64,000 bases of DNA from Lithospermum erythrorhizon (GCA_019722365.1 JADFUC010000419.1:62001-126000), one strand, 5' to 3'. Shown: positions 1 through 14,022, counted from the first letter of the stretch. The notes: generated from the sequence alone by a model not told the origin. Numbers and translations: made by a program.

Positions 1-2650
1 ATGGATAATAGTAAATGTGTATTAATATATATATATATATATTTTATAACAAATAAATATCTTTTAAATATAAAAATCTAGAACAATAGTTTTTTATTAT
101 CTATTAAAAAAAATTAACTCAATATTTCAAATTGATCATAAATTGATACGGAGTATATCACAACAATACAGAAAGGACATCGAGTATGTTGAAATTGATA
201 GGACTTAAAAACATTTATAAAACTAGTGAACCATATGAATCCATCACGTTTTATTTCTTTATGTTCCACAGAAATATAATTACCATGTATTATTAATTGT
301 ACTTTTCGAAGTACCATATGTTTGATGGGGATAGTTAAAAGATTCACATTGAAGTCGAGAAAATCCTTGAGTTTAATTTTGTGACATACTCCGTATTTTA
401 ATAAAATAAAGTTTAGTGATGGCTGGCTAGATACGGAGAACTAAATTGAATTGTAGCCGACGGTCTGAGATAGCGTATTATCGCTATCAAAATTCAAAAC
501 CATCTTAATCAAAAAGGCTTTCGAGCGACGGAGCATGTGGTCAGTCGGTCCACCAATTGTGAAGATTTTTCAGATGGGTCCTGCAAATTTCATGAGATAA
601 TTATTACTTCCATCCCAAAATTTAAATACTCCGTAAGTTGTTATTCAATTTCATATGTAGAATATGGCGTCATGATCGCAAAGATAACGAGCTCGATTCT
701 TCCTACCAACACTTTCGATCGATTTTATTGACTGGCTTCAGGCTTGGCAGAAATTTATTAAATTGTTCTATATCTGTATAATGCACATTTAACAAGAACG
801 GCTGCAGCCCCTTACAAAGTCGGCTTATTCAAAATCAAAATTCTAAAAATAAGAGAAAATAATGTTGAAAATGCAAATTTAATTTTTAGTATTCTTTGAG
901 CAAAGTCAAACCTCCCTTAAATTTTATGATAGAGAACATAATTTTATATAATTTGATATAACTCAAAATTTAGTATAATGAATCATGTATTAATATAAAA
1001 ATTATAAACTACTCATTGAAATTGTATAAATAATGTATATATGAGTCATTTTAATATACTCCAATTTCTTAAATATTAGTAACTCTTGTTCTTGTTGGAT
1101 GTGAATAAAATTGCCAATAGAAAAGTACATCGGTGGAGGTATTTGTGTTAAAAGAACAATTTTGAACTCATTTTTTCATTGAAAAAGAGATTAGGCATTG
1201 ACTTACAAAATTTTCAAATTTTTTAACTAGTCGATTTTACAAATTGTCAGCTGTAATTCACTATCCATGTTCATACTCACCCAAATAATCTCTGCAGCCG
1301 ACTTTTGCCTTCGTTTATCGTGAAACGTGCTATCTATCTCGAAAATGATATTTAAACGAAGCTCAACTTGTAGTTTCGCTGCAAGTTGTGACAATGCAAA
1401 ATTGATTCTCTATTAAATATCTAATCTGCCATGGGAAGAGTTTCATAAAAACATACAGTAAACATTATGGTGTGCTAATAATGTAAAATGTTAGAAAATG
1501 TTTATAATGAGAAATTGTACTTTTTCTATCCTAAAAATTATTCAATTTTAAATCTCATTCATGTATTGATTTTTAAAATTTTACCTCTTAAGTATTTTTT
1601 TAATATGTTATATATATTATACAGAGTAGTATTTTGTAAAAAGTATATCAATATGTACTAATACCATCATTATTTATATTATACTTGATTCAAATAAAAT
1701 TATCTCAGCTAATTCAAAACATTTCCACATTGATATATGACATCTTGAAAAACTTAATGGACCTCAATGCCTTTAACTCCTTTTGACTTTATCATATAAT
1801 AGTGTGTTCAATTACTACATCAAACCCCTTATCCCTCGAGTCCTTCACATGACAATTTGTTCAACATAAATCACAACATTTACGATTTTACTATAGGTTA
1901 AATCTACCTTTTTATTAATGTGTGTGTGTTATTGTTGTTAATCATTTTATTAATTTTCTATGAATATACGGATTGAAGTTTTATTCTTTCCACAAGGATT
2001 CAAATTCCATTCAATCCATTGGAATATAATTCTCTTAATTTCTCATTGATTTAAATATAAAAAACCGGAAGTATTGATTAGATTAGTACGTAGTAACAAA
2101 TATTCCACTAAATAACATATGGTTTTTTTTGCCCTGTGACTCTCAACTGGATGCATTCTTTTATACTATTTTAAACTGTTTTAATTTTCCTCAAGACCTC
2201 CTCAGACTATAATCTAAGACAATCTCGAGACTATTTTAATTATCGCATACCCCACCCTCTTAAGCACCTAATTTTACTGAATATAAGAAACGCTATATTA
2301 TCCCTAAAATATATATATCAAACGCTACGTTATAAGAAAACGATTATTTAGAAAGTATTGTATATCTAATATATATTTAAAGCAGAATATAATCATTTTA
2401 CTATATTTGAAGTACCAGCACAGACAAAGCAAGGAAAAATATGATAATTAAATAAGACATCATAAAAATTAAACGATAAATAAAGGTCTCGATCAAAAAT
2501 CCAATTTATGTTGCTCAACTGTACAAGCTCTGTATTTCTCAATAAAAATATCTGTACACATCTAATGAACAGCTAAAATCTAGTGCTCCAAGTTCAAAAA
2601 ATCTTGAAGCACCAAATCTAACTATCCTATCCTATACCATCAAATAAGGT
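1..2650. other. AT-rich intergenic region, no gene seen
   Basis: This stretch holds no open frame that resembles a protein and no recognisable RNA gene. It starts with a short AT dinucleotide run near 27-43 and contains scattered copies of a short motif (tactccgta or its complement, for example near 148-155 and 388-396) that is common at the ends of plant Stowaway-like MITEs. No complete MITE could be delimited here. The last few hundred bases before 2664 lie downstream of the minus-strand kinase gene and probably include its 3' untranslated region. Confidence 0.6.
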
Positions 2651-2663
2651 AGAAATGTAGTGG

Positions 2664-3703
2664 TCATCTTATAGTCACCCAATCATCATCTCCAACAGAC
2701 CAATCTAGCCCTTGTTTGCATACTAATCCCTTGAGTCTCTCAGCCACTGTAGACGATGACTTGCCCCCGGACCAATCGAAGTCTGTCGTAGATGATGGAG
2801 ACGACATATTTGAGTATGTAATAGATGAGTGCCCGGAAACCCAATTTGGGAAATCAAATGGACATCTAGGAGAAGTTGAAGGCAATTTCCTAAAATCTTT
2901 TAATGTAACACTATCATGATCGGCACAATTGATATTTACTAAGAAGGGATGGTCCAATAACATCTTAGCAGTTGGTCTACTTTTTGGGTCTTTTTCAAAG
3001 CATTTTCCAAGAAAATCTTTCAATTCATCGGAAAGATCCCCTGGAATTTCAGGCACTTGTTCTCCAACGCCGATTTTCATAAGGAGCGAAGCCATGTTGG
3101 AGCATCTCCAGGCAGGAACTCCTGTGATCATCTCCACCACTACACACCCAAGTGCCCAAATGTCTGAGGGGCACCCTTGTTCGCCTCCGGTAACCATTTC
3201 CGGGGACATGTACAATGGTGTACCCCTTAATTCACTCATGTCTTTCAAATGACCCCTCTTTGCTAAACCAAAATCAGCAATTTTAACTTCAAAATTTTGG
3301 CCTAAAAGAATGTTTTGTGTCTTGATATCACAGTGAACATAACCATTCTTGTGAATAAACTCCAGGCCTCCAAGTATTGCCTTTGTGTATTGCCTGACTT
3401 CGATTTCAGGCAACCGATGATCGTTGGAGTTCTTGATTTTATCAGCTAAGTTTCCACCGGAAGCATACTCTAACAAAACATTATACAATTTTTCTCCGTT
3501 TTCGAAACTGTAGCAATCGCCCAAACAAGAAATAATCTCTTTGCAACCTTTGAGTTCATCCAATATTGACTTCTCATTCATCAGTGAAGCAGAATGTGCA
3601 ACTCCACATGACTTCACGGCCATCAATTTGGAACAATTTTGATTTGTATTAAGAAGTCTGACACACCAAAGCTTCCATGTCCACGCCCTCTGACCCAATC
3701 CAT
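2664..3703 (-). CDS. MAPKKK17/18-like protein kinase, frameshifted near its start (possible pseudogene)
   Basis: This is a serine/threonine kinase of the plant MEKK-type MAPKKK clade that includes MAPKKK17 and 18, which act above MAPKKs in stress signalling. One long frame carries the ATP-binding lysine in MAVKSC, the catalytic HCD loop (YVHCDIKTQNIL), the DFG motif (IADFGLAK), the SPE motif (GTPLYMSPE) and a C-tail ending DDDWVTIR. The natural ATG is at 3701-3703 and opens MDWVRGRGHGSFG, but that frame does not join the kinase frame. Compared with the paralogue at 28549-29598, this copy lacks 6 bases before the glycine loop and a net 4 bases just after it, near 3650-3662. The kinase frame upstream of the lysine has no ATG, only a TTG. 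About 330 codons after the break are free of stops, so the damage is recent or is a sequence error. If real, only a protein without the glycine loop could be made, from the Met before AVK. Confidence 0.85.
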
Positions 3704-3830
3704 GAATCTGCTGATTTATTTCTTTCTTTCACTCTGTTTTGAGTTTTGTACCGTATGATGAATGTTGATGCTCTATTTTGCAGAGAAAATGATGAAAGTT
3801 GAGATTTTAGTAAGTAGGCAATTTGGGATG

Positions 3831-3841
3831 GATATTTATAG
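3831..3841 (-). promoter_or_regulatory. TATA box of the first kinase gene
   Basis: On the minus strand the sequence reads ctataaatatc, about 130 bases upstream of the ATG at 3703. The paralogue has a TATA box in the matching place (29693-29702), so the two promoters are homologous. Confidence 0.6.
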
Positions 3842-3903
3842 AAGACTTCTTGTAGGTCCAACTTTAATGAATGTTACAACTTGTGGTACCAAAACTAGTG
3901 GAT

Positions 3904-6900
3904 GCATGAGCGAAGATTCTTGACTGGTGAGAAATAAAAGGTGTGAAACGGTATCATATCTAGGCATGGTTATTTGACTCGTGAATAAATCGCATGTGAA
4001 AGGTGAGGATGTTTAGATTTTAGAATCCATTTTTTTGGCATGGAAATAGTGAGTCAAACAAAAGTGGGAACCTGCTTGTTAGTTATAAAATGTTGAGATG
4101 ATGGTCAAGAATTTGTTGGATGTTCATGAACTAGTTAGCAGCCTCTCACGGAACTTGGATATTTAATTTTGGTTGTTTACTAGTTAGGTCATGTTACAAG
4201 ATATGAGAGTACCTATCAAGAATAGTCATATGACTATTGTACTAAGTACTAACTTCCATGTTTGATAACTTGATACACTATATACTTTCATATATGCTAT
4301 TGCACCATTATTTATAACATCAACTAGTGGAATGTGCCCGTGATTTGACAATATATTACATTGCATTTAATCACTTTAATGATTATTTGCCGATCGATTA
4401 TTTCAGAACCTTAGTTTGATATCGAACCTAATCAAATGATAACAAAGTTTAATGATAGTAAGCTCAATAGTGAGTCTAACTAATAATGAATGTTTATTGT
4501 AATGCATGTTTGATGGATAATTCCACTAAATGTGATAACATCATAAAATATCACACACAAGACATTTCTGCCATACTAAAAATTACAAGAAACCAAGGTC
4601 ACCTCTGATCTAAGAGAACAATTAACCTTGAGAAAGAATAGAAAGCATGATTTTTTTCAGCGGCTCAAATTGCCTCATAATGGAAGAATTAGATTAATTT
4701 TAATTTATGATTGAGGAAGTGACTAATGATTTTTCCACTCCAATTCTTGATATTGGCATTATATCGTTTTGTTATTTCGAATCGCCTTTTTTATTACATG
4801 AGCGCCATTATCAACGTTCTATGGAAATCATCGATCGATTATAATTACCACAAAGCTCAAAATTAAATTCTTGTAAAATCAAACGATCCAAGGAATATAA
4901 AACAAAGAAAACCAAACATTGACCATCTCAATACCATACCTATTATAGTAATGAGTATAAGTGTATACCCATAAGAAAAGAGGAAATAATCTCTTTTCGA
5001 TTAGTTTCAACAGATAGTCATTCAAATATCAAGGCTGTTCCTGGAATTTATTAAAGCCTACCAACTACTTACGGTTCTTTTTCAATTTGGGTGTTTTGTC
5101 TAAACAAACATCTTCATATAATCATAATAATTCGCCTTTAATTCAGACCAATATAATCAAAGACAAATATCAAGACCCGACGACCATAAACTAATATTAC
5201 TTTCACATTTTACTTTCACCAATGCCAAATGTAACTCCGAAATAGCCTTCACCGGCTCCTTTCGACGCATATTTTTATTAGTCACAAAATAAATGATATT
5301 CTCCTGAGTAGTTCAGAAGAAAACTTATTAGAAATTTGCGCAGAGCGCCTGAGTCAATCCATATAAGCACATCAGGAGGCACTGCTCAAGGCAAGACACC
5401 ACTCACTAATTATAGGATATCATTACATCATAAGAACCCAATCAAACTAACTTATATATCGATTTTTCCACTTTCAGGATGCTCTTAGGCGTTGCGATAC
5501 AAACTAGCCTACTATCCGCTACCAATTACATGTACGCCCTGTAATACTTATGTTAGGGGCCAGCATGTCATCAGATTAGTTATATTTCAAAGCATGACCA
5601 TTCTATCCAAAATAAAATCACTATTGAAAAAATTTAGCTAGACAAACAAAATGTTTGCTGAGGGACATGCTCACTGAACAAACATCAGCACATAAAATTG
5701 ATAGTCGATGTAATATCAGATCAATAGTTACTCAAGGTTAATCTAACAACAAAAGTCAAAGGCCTAAAATACGCCATATTCAAAATGGCTTCTCTATCAG
5801 GAACTTTCTGAAATAGTTAGACAGATTTAATTAGTTATGAGTTCATTAAGCTACATTATTTATTTAGACTTACGACAGAATGATTCCACTACTATAGCAG
5901 CTAACTATATCAGATCGGACTACTATTAAAATTCTTTGAAACTCAAGAGCACCACTAAATGACCAAAAATTATATATAAACTTCAAAGATCTAAAGTTCT
6001 AGACATATATAAATCAAACTAAGGTCTCAAATATTGATTAAAATTGAGTTGAGGACAGTTCTCGCAGCTGCACGGTGGGTATTTTTTTATATCTCTCCAT
6101 CCCACAAAAAGATTGTCCATTTTATTTCAAGGAATCATGAGTACTACTTTACATTACATGTTAATTACCTTATTCTTGTAGAGGTCATCGAGTACTCTTT
6201 CAAGGCCGAAAACAAAGCACCACACTCAATAAATTTGCTGATATTTTGTAGAGGCATATAACAAGATAATATTGTTATTTGTAAGTTTTGTTTTTCAAAG
6301 CGAATTTTGAATATTAAATTAAATTACCCTCGATAACAACACGATGAACCTAAACCGAGAAAATAAGATCTTAAAAGAATAAGATTCAAGTATTAAAAGC
6401 TAAAAAGTGTCTCCACAACGCCCATAAGAAATTTCCAACGATATTCTATAAATCATAGATCATTATTTCTCATATTTAATAAAACTTAACATTCATAATT
6501 TCGTATAGATAAGAATATCATTCTCAACTTATTTTACACTGCTTAATGTCACACGCACAACCTAAAAAATCACTATACAAACTAAATCCTTCTGCTACAT
6601 AACCTCATCGAATTATCAGCTCAACTAATAAAATTGAGACATGTGTTCTTTACAACGTCAAAAGCCAACAAACCAATATGGAATATCATTTGTACACAAA
6701 ACATCGAATTATCAACTCAACTTCCTGCTGCCAGCTTATATATAGCCAAAGCGGAAACTTCCCAAGCTATATTAAAAGCTAAAAGGTCCAAATTAAACCA
6801 CCAAACTCAGAAAACCTAAACAAGATTTATACATTAGGCTTTAACCTTAGTTCTTTCTGAACGATCACATTTCCGGCTTCCTTCTATACAGATTCAAGAT

Positions 6901-8480
6901 CGTGATTAAAAAAGTATACCCAATAACATTCAGCAATTAGCAGACAATAATAGTATCAATCAACTAAAAACCGACGATAATAAGCAATTCTTAAAGTGGG
7001 CACGAGGAGAAATCAAAAACAACAACTTAATGAAGAGAATAAAGTTTTGTATAATTTTCTATATCATGGAATCAATATTGTTTAATGTAGGAATCAATAG
7101 TATATCAGATTCAACTTGGAAAAAATTGAGCAAATTGAAGCAAATTAAGACACCATTATTAAGTGATCTCGAGTATATTCATCTAAAACAAAAGTTTAGA
7201 TCCTCTGATAATTACAAAGTATAACTTTATCATAACTTTGAAATTCTTTTACTTTTTGGAAAAATTTGATTCACCAATGAATACATTAAAGTTGAACGAC
7301 ATATATATAGTACTTCAAATAGATCCCAAGTAAATGAAATAAAGATAATCATCATAACTCACAAAAATTGAATAGGCAAATGGTATGAGTTAGACTTATC
7401 ACAATATATATCCACAATGTGCCAAATTCATAATTTATAGATAATAGATAATAATGTCGTAGAATCGATACAAAATATACAGATGAGGTAAAAAATATGC
7501 AACCATAAAGAATCCCCAAACTTGTGGATCAAAAAATAAATACCTTTCAAATATATTTCACAACTCAAACAACACTTTATTTATCTGTATCTACCAACTT
7601 TACAAAACAGCTTTGATTGTCAATTTCTCTCAAGACTTTCAGATTTTTATTTTTGCTCGGTGGACGAACGAGGACGGTAACACCTCTATTTACATTTACA
7701 AGATTTCTCAATAACTATGTCAGACATTTAATGCATTGTAATTTTTCAAAGCCTGCTTTTAGGAGTTAATATTTTACCTGCTTAGACATATGCCTATTCT
7801 TTTCTATATTATAACTGCATGATGAATGATTACTATAACGTATATTTAATAAATAAAAACATCGGAAAGATTCTGAATGTGTAGAAAGAAAGAACACTCC
7901 TTTCTTTAATGATAAAGCTTAAACCTAACCACTACCATCAAAGACACCAATCACATAACATATTAACCTAAAGAATTCAACAAGATATCAATTTGGGATG
8001 GAAATGAATCAGAAATCTTCAATTTATAGACATCAACCCAAACAAAAATCCTGCCACCAATCTTATTATAAGCATCAGCAACGAATCATGCAAATAGGAA
8101 CAAAAAAGTTACTAAGATTTTCCTTTGTTAAAATGTAAACTCAAATACTCTATAAGATTCTAACATGTTAATCAAAACAAATCATTAAGCAAACTGCCAA
8201 AGAACTAAATATGCCACCCTTTTTTAATGTAAGAATTTTAGAACATCATTTGTCACATCTAACTGAAATTTACATTTTACAAATCAAGAACATTCTGAAA
8301 GAGTAACTTACCTCACAACATTCTTTTGTTTCAGATGAAAGCTTCTCCACCTTTAAAGTTTGAAATAAGCAAATGTTAATAAGTATCACAACTAAACTTG
8401 AACAATCCATCATCGGATACTAATTATCAACCAAAAAGAATATGAATAATAATCAAAACTTAAAGATTTGAAATAGTCAT
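3904..8480. other. Intergenic region, no gene seen
   Basis: The part up to about 4040 is homologous to the promoter of the second kinase gene and includes catgtg at 3993-3998 where that gene has the G-box cacgtg. The rest is AT-rich. The longest open frames (for example at 6034-6261 and 6634-6819) have no recognisable domain and low-complexity composition, and I regard them as chance. No RNA gene or complete element was recognised. Confidence 0.5.
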
Positions 8481-8482
8481 AA

Positions 8483-11080
8483 TAAGATGATATATATTAA
8501 TTATTATTATTTAATAGTTGTTTTTAGTAATAACTCTGAAAACAAGCACATACTATATAAAGATTCGATATCAGTGACTTATAACATGAGCTACGCTCAT
8601 ATTATTTCATAAGTTTATTCAATATAATTCTTACATTACTCTCATCATTCTATCACAGACGTATAAGATCCCGAGATTCTGAGTTTTCAGAATGCGATAC
8701 TCAATCGCAGGATTAAAAAAAAAATCTTGTTTTTCTCATTGTTTCAGTTGCTTTTAAGCATTAATGCCTATTTATCTGGATGTTTGCCTCGCTACACTAT
8801 TTACAACTACGGGGTCTCACCGACGGAATTTCGCTTATTTATTATTATTTAGTTCTACATAAATATTTTACTCTTATATGGGGCTTCATCAAAGTTCGCA
8901 TATACACAAGAGTATCTGTTGGGCATAACATATGGAATTTGGTAATGATTAGTTAAAATATACGGTATTTAACTGCTGAAGATCAAAACAAATCTATTAT
9001 ATGTTTTATGTTTGACCGTAGAAAGGCTGGATCTGGTCGAAGGTCAGAATAGTTTTGGGCCCTCGCGCCATTTTTCTTGTTGTTCAACCTGGGCTAGAGG
9101 TTAAAGTAATCACAGCAAAAATCTTACGGTCATATTTTTTGTTTCTAGAAAGATGATTTATTTATAGATCAGTGTTCTTTCTTACGATATGTATGCCGAT
9201 TGACATGGAGAAATGGAAAGTTATGGGCAGTGAAAACAGATGCAGTGATGAGAGCGCATCTGCTAATCCCAATCGCTATGTTAGTCTCAATCGTAGACCA
9301 AGATTCCATTCGCCGATTATCGCCTACGCTTTCCTCTCCAACTTCAGGGAGAAAGTTCAAAACAACGATTTGGCGGAAGTCATCGTCTGTCATTTATTAT
9401 CCCTCTACAAAGGATTTGTTTTTTGCAATATTATTACAATTTTTGACGAGGTCCCAAAGAACGGCGCTCCTCGCTCGTCTTAATTTCCTTGAAGTGGCTC
9501 CAAAAGAAAGCGCTGCTCCCTTATGTCGTCCTGTGTTCAAAAAAATGAAGGCTCCCGACAATGGTTGATTCTTCTTTCCTGCTGGCGATCATACCACCAA
9601 TATATTTTACCGCTACTCCTGATAGCATAACGCCATCGATTTATTCTTGGCTTCGACATTCAGTCTAAGATAATTTAGTTATGTTTTACCTACCAAATTG
9701 CTATATTGGTCATTGAATAAGTATCGCATCAACGACCCGTGATATCGTCAGTAGATGATAAGTTATCTGAAACCATGTTACCATGAAAGCCCTGTAATTA
9801 CATTCATCTTCATGGTCAATGAAAGTCCCCGCAAATTACATTCATCGAAAGATGTTTGATTTTGGTTATCTGTGATCGGGACTTTTCCATGTCGAGAAGA
9901 TTAGTTTAGTCTACTTCGAGTCGAGTAGACTGTTTATGGATGTGATGTTGCAAAGAAGAATGAACAACAACTATTCCTCGGGTCTCGAAAAGAACGACGC
10001 TCCCATGATACATATTTTGGTCTCACATGTTCCCCGCCAATGCTTCTCACGTTGGTTCTTTGGCGATGCCTTCCACCAATGTTTTCTTTGTTTGATTTTC
10101 TGTCACCCACTGATTCGACTCTATTAATGGTCCCACATGAGATATCTCCGGAAATTTATCAAATGAGTTCGAGGGAAGGATATAACCATGAAATAAGTTT
10201 TATGAAGACTTAAGATCGACTCGCTGCTACTACGAGCCCCGCCCGGCTTCTGGATGCTATATAATTGTCAAGCTCAGAGTTACCCGCTGATTTGGCTTTT
10301 ACTCGAATCAATTTTGTGTTTTTCTGGCAAGTAATGCTTTTGTCTCAGCTTACAGCACCGAAGAGTATCATTGGGCAAAGAAATTAAGTGTCTTATATCT
10401 CAGCGGTCCTGTATGTATGTAGACAAGTGAATCAGATCCGTGAACTATCTGGATGATTAGACTCAGATTGGGGCAAAGACGTCCCCGACGAATATCATTA
10501 ATAGCGGATCATTTCTGTTCTTTCACCATTTTCATGGAAGTCGCAATAAACAGATACTGTGATTCTTCCTCGCCCTAAGCCGGGAGATCGAGTTTTAGCT
10601 ATGAAATAAAATGGTTGAAAGGCCATTGCGATTTAGCGTCAGAGGGGGTGATGTTCCTCTAGTATATCAGTATAGCTACTGGCCGTGATTCGCTGTGAAC
10701 CAAGCCAGCGAGCCAAAACATATCGCTCGATTGTCATTTCAGACGATTTATTGTTTCACGGGATCTGCACCAAGGCTCAGTGTATCAAATGGCCCAAATT
10801 ACCGATTGCTCACTCAACCACCGTGACGACAACAACAGAGTCCGCTGCCAAGTCAAGTATCCATGTCTGTACGCCAACTGGCGCTACACAATAAAGATAT
10901 TATTAGTAATAACTATTTATTAGTTTTAGTAATAACTCGAAGTACCGTTACTATTATTACCATAAGTATTTGATATCTGCATCTATAAATACTTCGAGCT
11001 ACTAGCTTCCATATATTTCAGCATGCTTATTCAATATAATTTACATTACTTCATTATTTCATCGTGCATACTACCTTAGC
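8483..11080. mobile_element. Degenerate LTR-type element or LARD-like relic, about 2.6 kb
   Basis: Two related sequences of roughly 160-180 bases lie at about 8483-8660 and 10893-11075. Both contain agtaataactc, then gatatc, then gagctac, then attcaatataatt and acatta in the same order. This is the arrangement of a short LTR pair. The 2.2 kb between them is less AT-rich than the flanks but holds no recognisable gag, protease, integrase or reverse transcriptase and is full of stops. I infer a non-autonomous or heavily decayed element. The exact ends, the primer site and the orientation could not be fixed. Confidence 0.4.
9908..9931. repeat. Short perfect inverted repeat
   Basis: The arms agtctact and agtagact flank an 8-base spacer, so the sequence can form a small hairpin. 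It lies inside the decayed element at 8483-11080. No function can be assigned. Confidence 0.5.
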
Positions 11081-11512
11081 TAATAAATTAATTAAAAACT
11101 AATTTAGGTTGGTGATTTCTAGGATCAAAGATTTGAAAATGTTAATTAGCATACAAATCTTGAAACACAATGTACAAATACAGTAAATTAGGAAGGTGTA
11201 ACACATGCGTTTTTTGAAAATGTTATTTTTACTACTATCATGTGAAAAGTATGTTTCAATTTTTTATATACTACCCTTTGATAAAATCATGTAACTATAT
11301 ATTCTTAATTCAGTAGCATGGATATTATTTTAGTGGTTACATATAGATTTAGGTATGGAATTGGATCTTCCTTACGGTAAAACTTACGGTGTATAAGTAA
11401 AAAAATTGTAAATTGTGCATAAGCATATACGAATTATATTAGTATTGATCAAAGATTTAGGTTTTTCAAGAGTTATATTATATTATTAAATGAGTGACAT
11501 TAACATTAAAAG

Positions 11513-11845
11513 ATATTCATTTCAAAGTCTCAATATTCTTTTATATGTTTCAAATCTAATTTCTTTTCTTTATTTTTCGACAATATATCTTTCCCAATTC
11601 ATTTTAATCGAATTTCTCATATCAAGATAATTATTCGATCTTCACCATAGTTTCAATTATAATACGAATTTTAAAAAATCAATATTATGAAAGTATTTGA
11701 AAAGATCTAATCTAATTATATAAATTTTATATTTTTTAGAATAAAATACCCATAATTAATAATTGATGGTAAAAATTTAATTTCAAAAAAGTAATGATAA
11801 TTAAAGTGGAAGGAGTAAGTAAATAATATTCATTTCAAAGTCTCA
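11513..11845. mobile_element. MITE-like insertion flanked by an exact 20-bp direct repeat
   Basis: The same 20 bases, atattcatttcaaagtctca, occur at 11513-11532 and 11826-11845. The roughly 290 bases between them share an AT-rich core with sequences at 30042-30272 and 50325-50525, including ttatgaaagtattt, atataaattttata and ataattaataattg. This is a small repeat family present at least three times in the window. The 20-bp direct repeat is longer than the TA duplication of Stowaway elements, so the mechanism of this insertion is unclear. Confidence 0.5.
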
Positions 11846-13143
11846 TTTGAAAAGTGGAAACGAAATGAATAACGAGTGGAATAACTACTACGGTCAACGC
11901 ATCTTTTCTACAAGACTTTAAAAGTCAATATATACCCCATATCATTCTTCAAAGGTCAATCAGAATACAGAGGAGGAATAGAATACAATATCTAAATAAG
12001 ACTTTTAGCACTAGAAATGAATGCATAGACAAGCCTTTTAAGGATGTTCAAATTGATTCCTAGGCAAGCTGGCAATTTATAAAACTTTAGCTTTATTTTT
12101 TCTACCAATATTTTTCGATCGAATCTAAATGTCCTACCTAGATTTGCCTTAATCTAATTTAGTTATTAACTTAATAAAATTATTTTACTGAATTTACTAA
12201 ATACGCATTCGACGCATACCACCGTTATCCGCTACAAAAGAATGCGTAGACGCTAATGATCAATAATATAAATCTAGCTATCATTTCCACGTAAACATAT
12301 CCCGAAAAAAATTCGGATGTGGGTAAGCTTGCATCTAATCCGAAAATTGTATGTCGATATAAGATGGCCCATCACGGCAATCATTTATTGGTTCTATATT
12401 TACTTAGATTAGATTGATTTTTTTTTTCATTTGAGTTATTGAAGCTTCCTTTCATTCCATAAACATCAAGCTCACTTTTATTTTTTATTTTTATAATTAA
12501 ACTTCTCGACCGTAACTTTTGGGCTTAAAATTTTTGAGTTTTTCGCTTTATAATAATCACTTCTAAAAAATATATCAATTTAAAAAGTTAATTTATTTTT
12601 TATTTTATTGATATATTTTGCTTAAAATATTATAAAAACACAACAAAAAATATCTACGATCAAAGTTCAACTATAAAAGTTAACAAATTCATGAATTTAT
12701 GATAATTATGAATAAAATGTTATTTCATAAATTATTTCGTTCTTGTTAAAAAAAATTCCGTCTATTTTAAAGTAAAAAATGGAAGACATGACCAAAGTGA
12801 CATGTAAAATAAATTGAGGAGGTAAACTTGCAGAAGTTAATCTTCAAATTAATCTATTTGAACTAGTTTAGGATCCCTCATACGTGAAAAATTACAATTT
12901 ATTAAACTCTTTATTTATTAATGTTTATTAATGATAAAAATAAAAATTATACTATTTCATAATATATTTGTTTATTTCTTTTGATATATTTTAGGTAATA
13001 CGTACCATAAATTTTCTCAAAAAAAAAAAAATTCTTTAGTGTCAGTTATATAAGCTTATTCTTATATTTTAGGTAATCCGAACCAATTTGTTTAACGAAT
13101 TTTTGTACACATACTAATTAAGTGTATATATTAATTTTGAAAT

Positions 13144-13401
13144 TGTTAGCTTAATATAATCTGAACAATATAAAATGTATTTAAATAAGGAGATAATTGT
13201 TTCCGAATCGCTTTGTATCATTAACATACAACGATTCACTTAGCTTTCCATAAAAGGCCTCCAAGATACAATAATAAAGCAGAATCCTAAGAATCCCTTG
13301 TAACAAGAACTCCATTCGATCGGGCTTCACTGCTCGCTCCCTTCTCAGAAACAAGCATTTACCCATTGACAAAGACATCCACAATATAATATTCCATAAC
13401 A
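13144..13401 (-). repeat. Left (3') LTR of the outer element
   Basis: It begins with tgtta on the plus strand and ends with ccataaca before the complement of a polypurine tract. It aligns over its length with 27616-27877; both contain aacaatataaaatgtatt near the left end and ccaagatacaataata in the middle. Confidence 0.6.
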
Positions 13402-14017
13402 CTCCCCCCTTGAATGCCTAATTCACTAAAATATGTCTCGCTAAAACCTTACTGCGAAAAAACCCGTCCTGGGGATAAAAACCAACATGAAAAAAGAGCT
13501 CGCATTATTCTCAACATACGCATAAGCACGCCGCTCTCATTAAAATCTTAATAGGAAACCCAATTTGGGGACAAAACCTCGACAAGAAAAAGAAAGACAA
13601 CGGAAATACACTGTGACCAAATCTATTCACAATTTCTTCACGCATTTCAAGATCTCCGCATGCGCTGATGATTTTATCGATCTAGCTCTGCTTCCATGCC
13701 ATCACCATGAAATACATAACTACTAATAAAGAAACACCAATGACGTGATCTTCCAATATAGATCATATAAGTATTATGCATTCGCATAATCAATCGTATA
13801 AATCAATATGTTCCCAATCGGAACAAATCTTATATCCCTTTATATATTTAACTTCATTTCAATGCATTCGTGTTGACATTCCTAATATATATATCACTAT
13901 TACAATATCACTTATATACTTATACTCGTGATCAAATAACTTTTTACTTTCTCACACCTTACCATTGTTCATATTCCTCTCAAAGTATATTATAATCGCC
14001 GGGTAATCGAATGTGAT

Positions 14018-14022
14018 CTATC
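14018..14022. repeat. Target-site duplication CTATC, left copy
   Basis: The bases ctatc directly precede the left LTR of the inner copia element and recur at 22911-22915 directly after the right LTR. Copia integrases make 5-bp duplications. Confidence 0.65.

Noticed and set aside
2664..3698. Reading the first kinase as a normal 344-residue protein from 3698
   Set aside because: That frame starts at a TTG and its first 15 residues are an out-of-frame reading of the true N-terminus; the ATG at 3703 is in a different frame.
7590..7725. Short minus-strand open frame with GVTVLVRPPSKNKN
   Set aside because: It is only about 45 codons, ends in a stop soon after, and matches no family I recognise.
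8312..8350. Exon-like 39-base stretch on the minus strand with a perfect gtaagt donor and an AG acceptor
   Set aside because: It reads VEKLSSETKECCE in one frame, but no compatible neighbouring exon was found; joining it to the nearest candidate (about 7630-7660) gives a stop in every frame.
9172..9568. Open frames of 103 and 122 codons
   Set aside because: They overlap in different frames inside the decayed element at 8483-11080 and have no recognisable motif.
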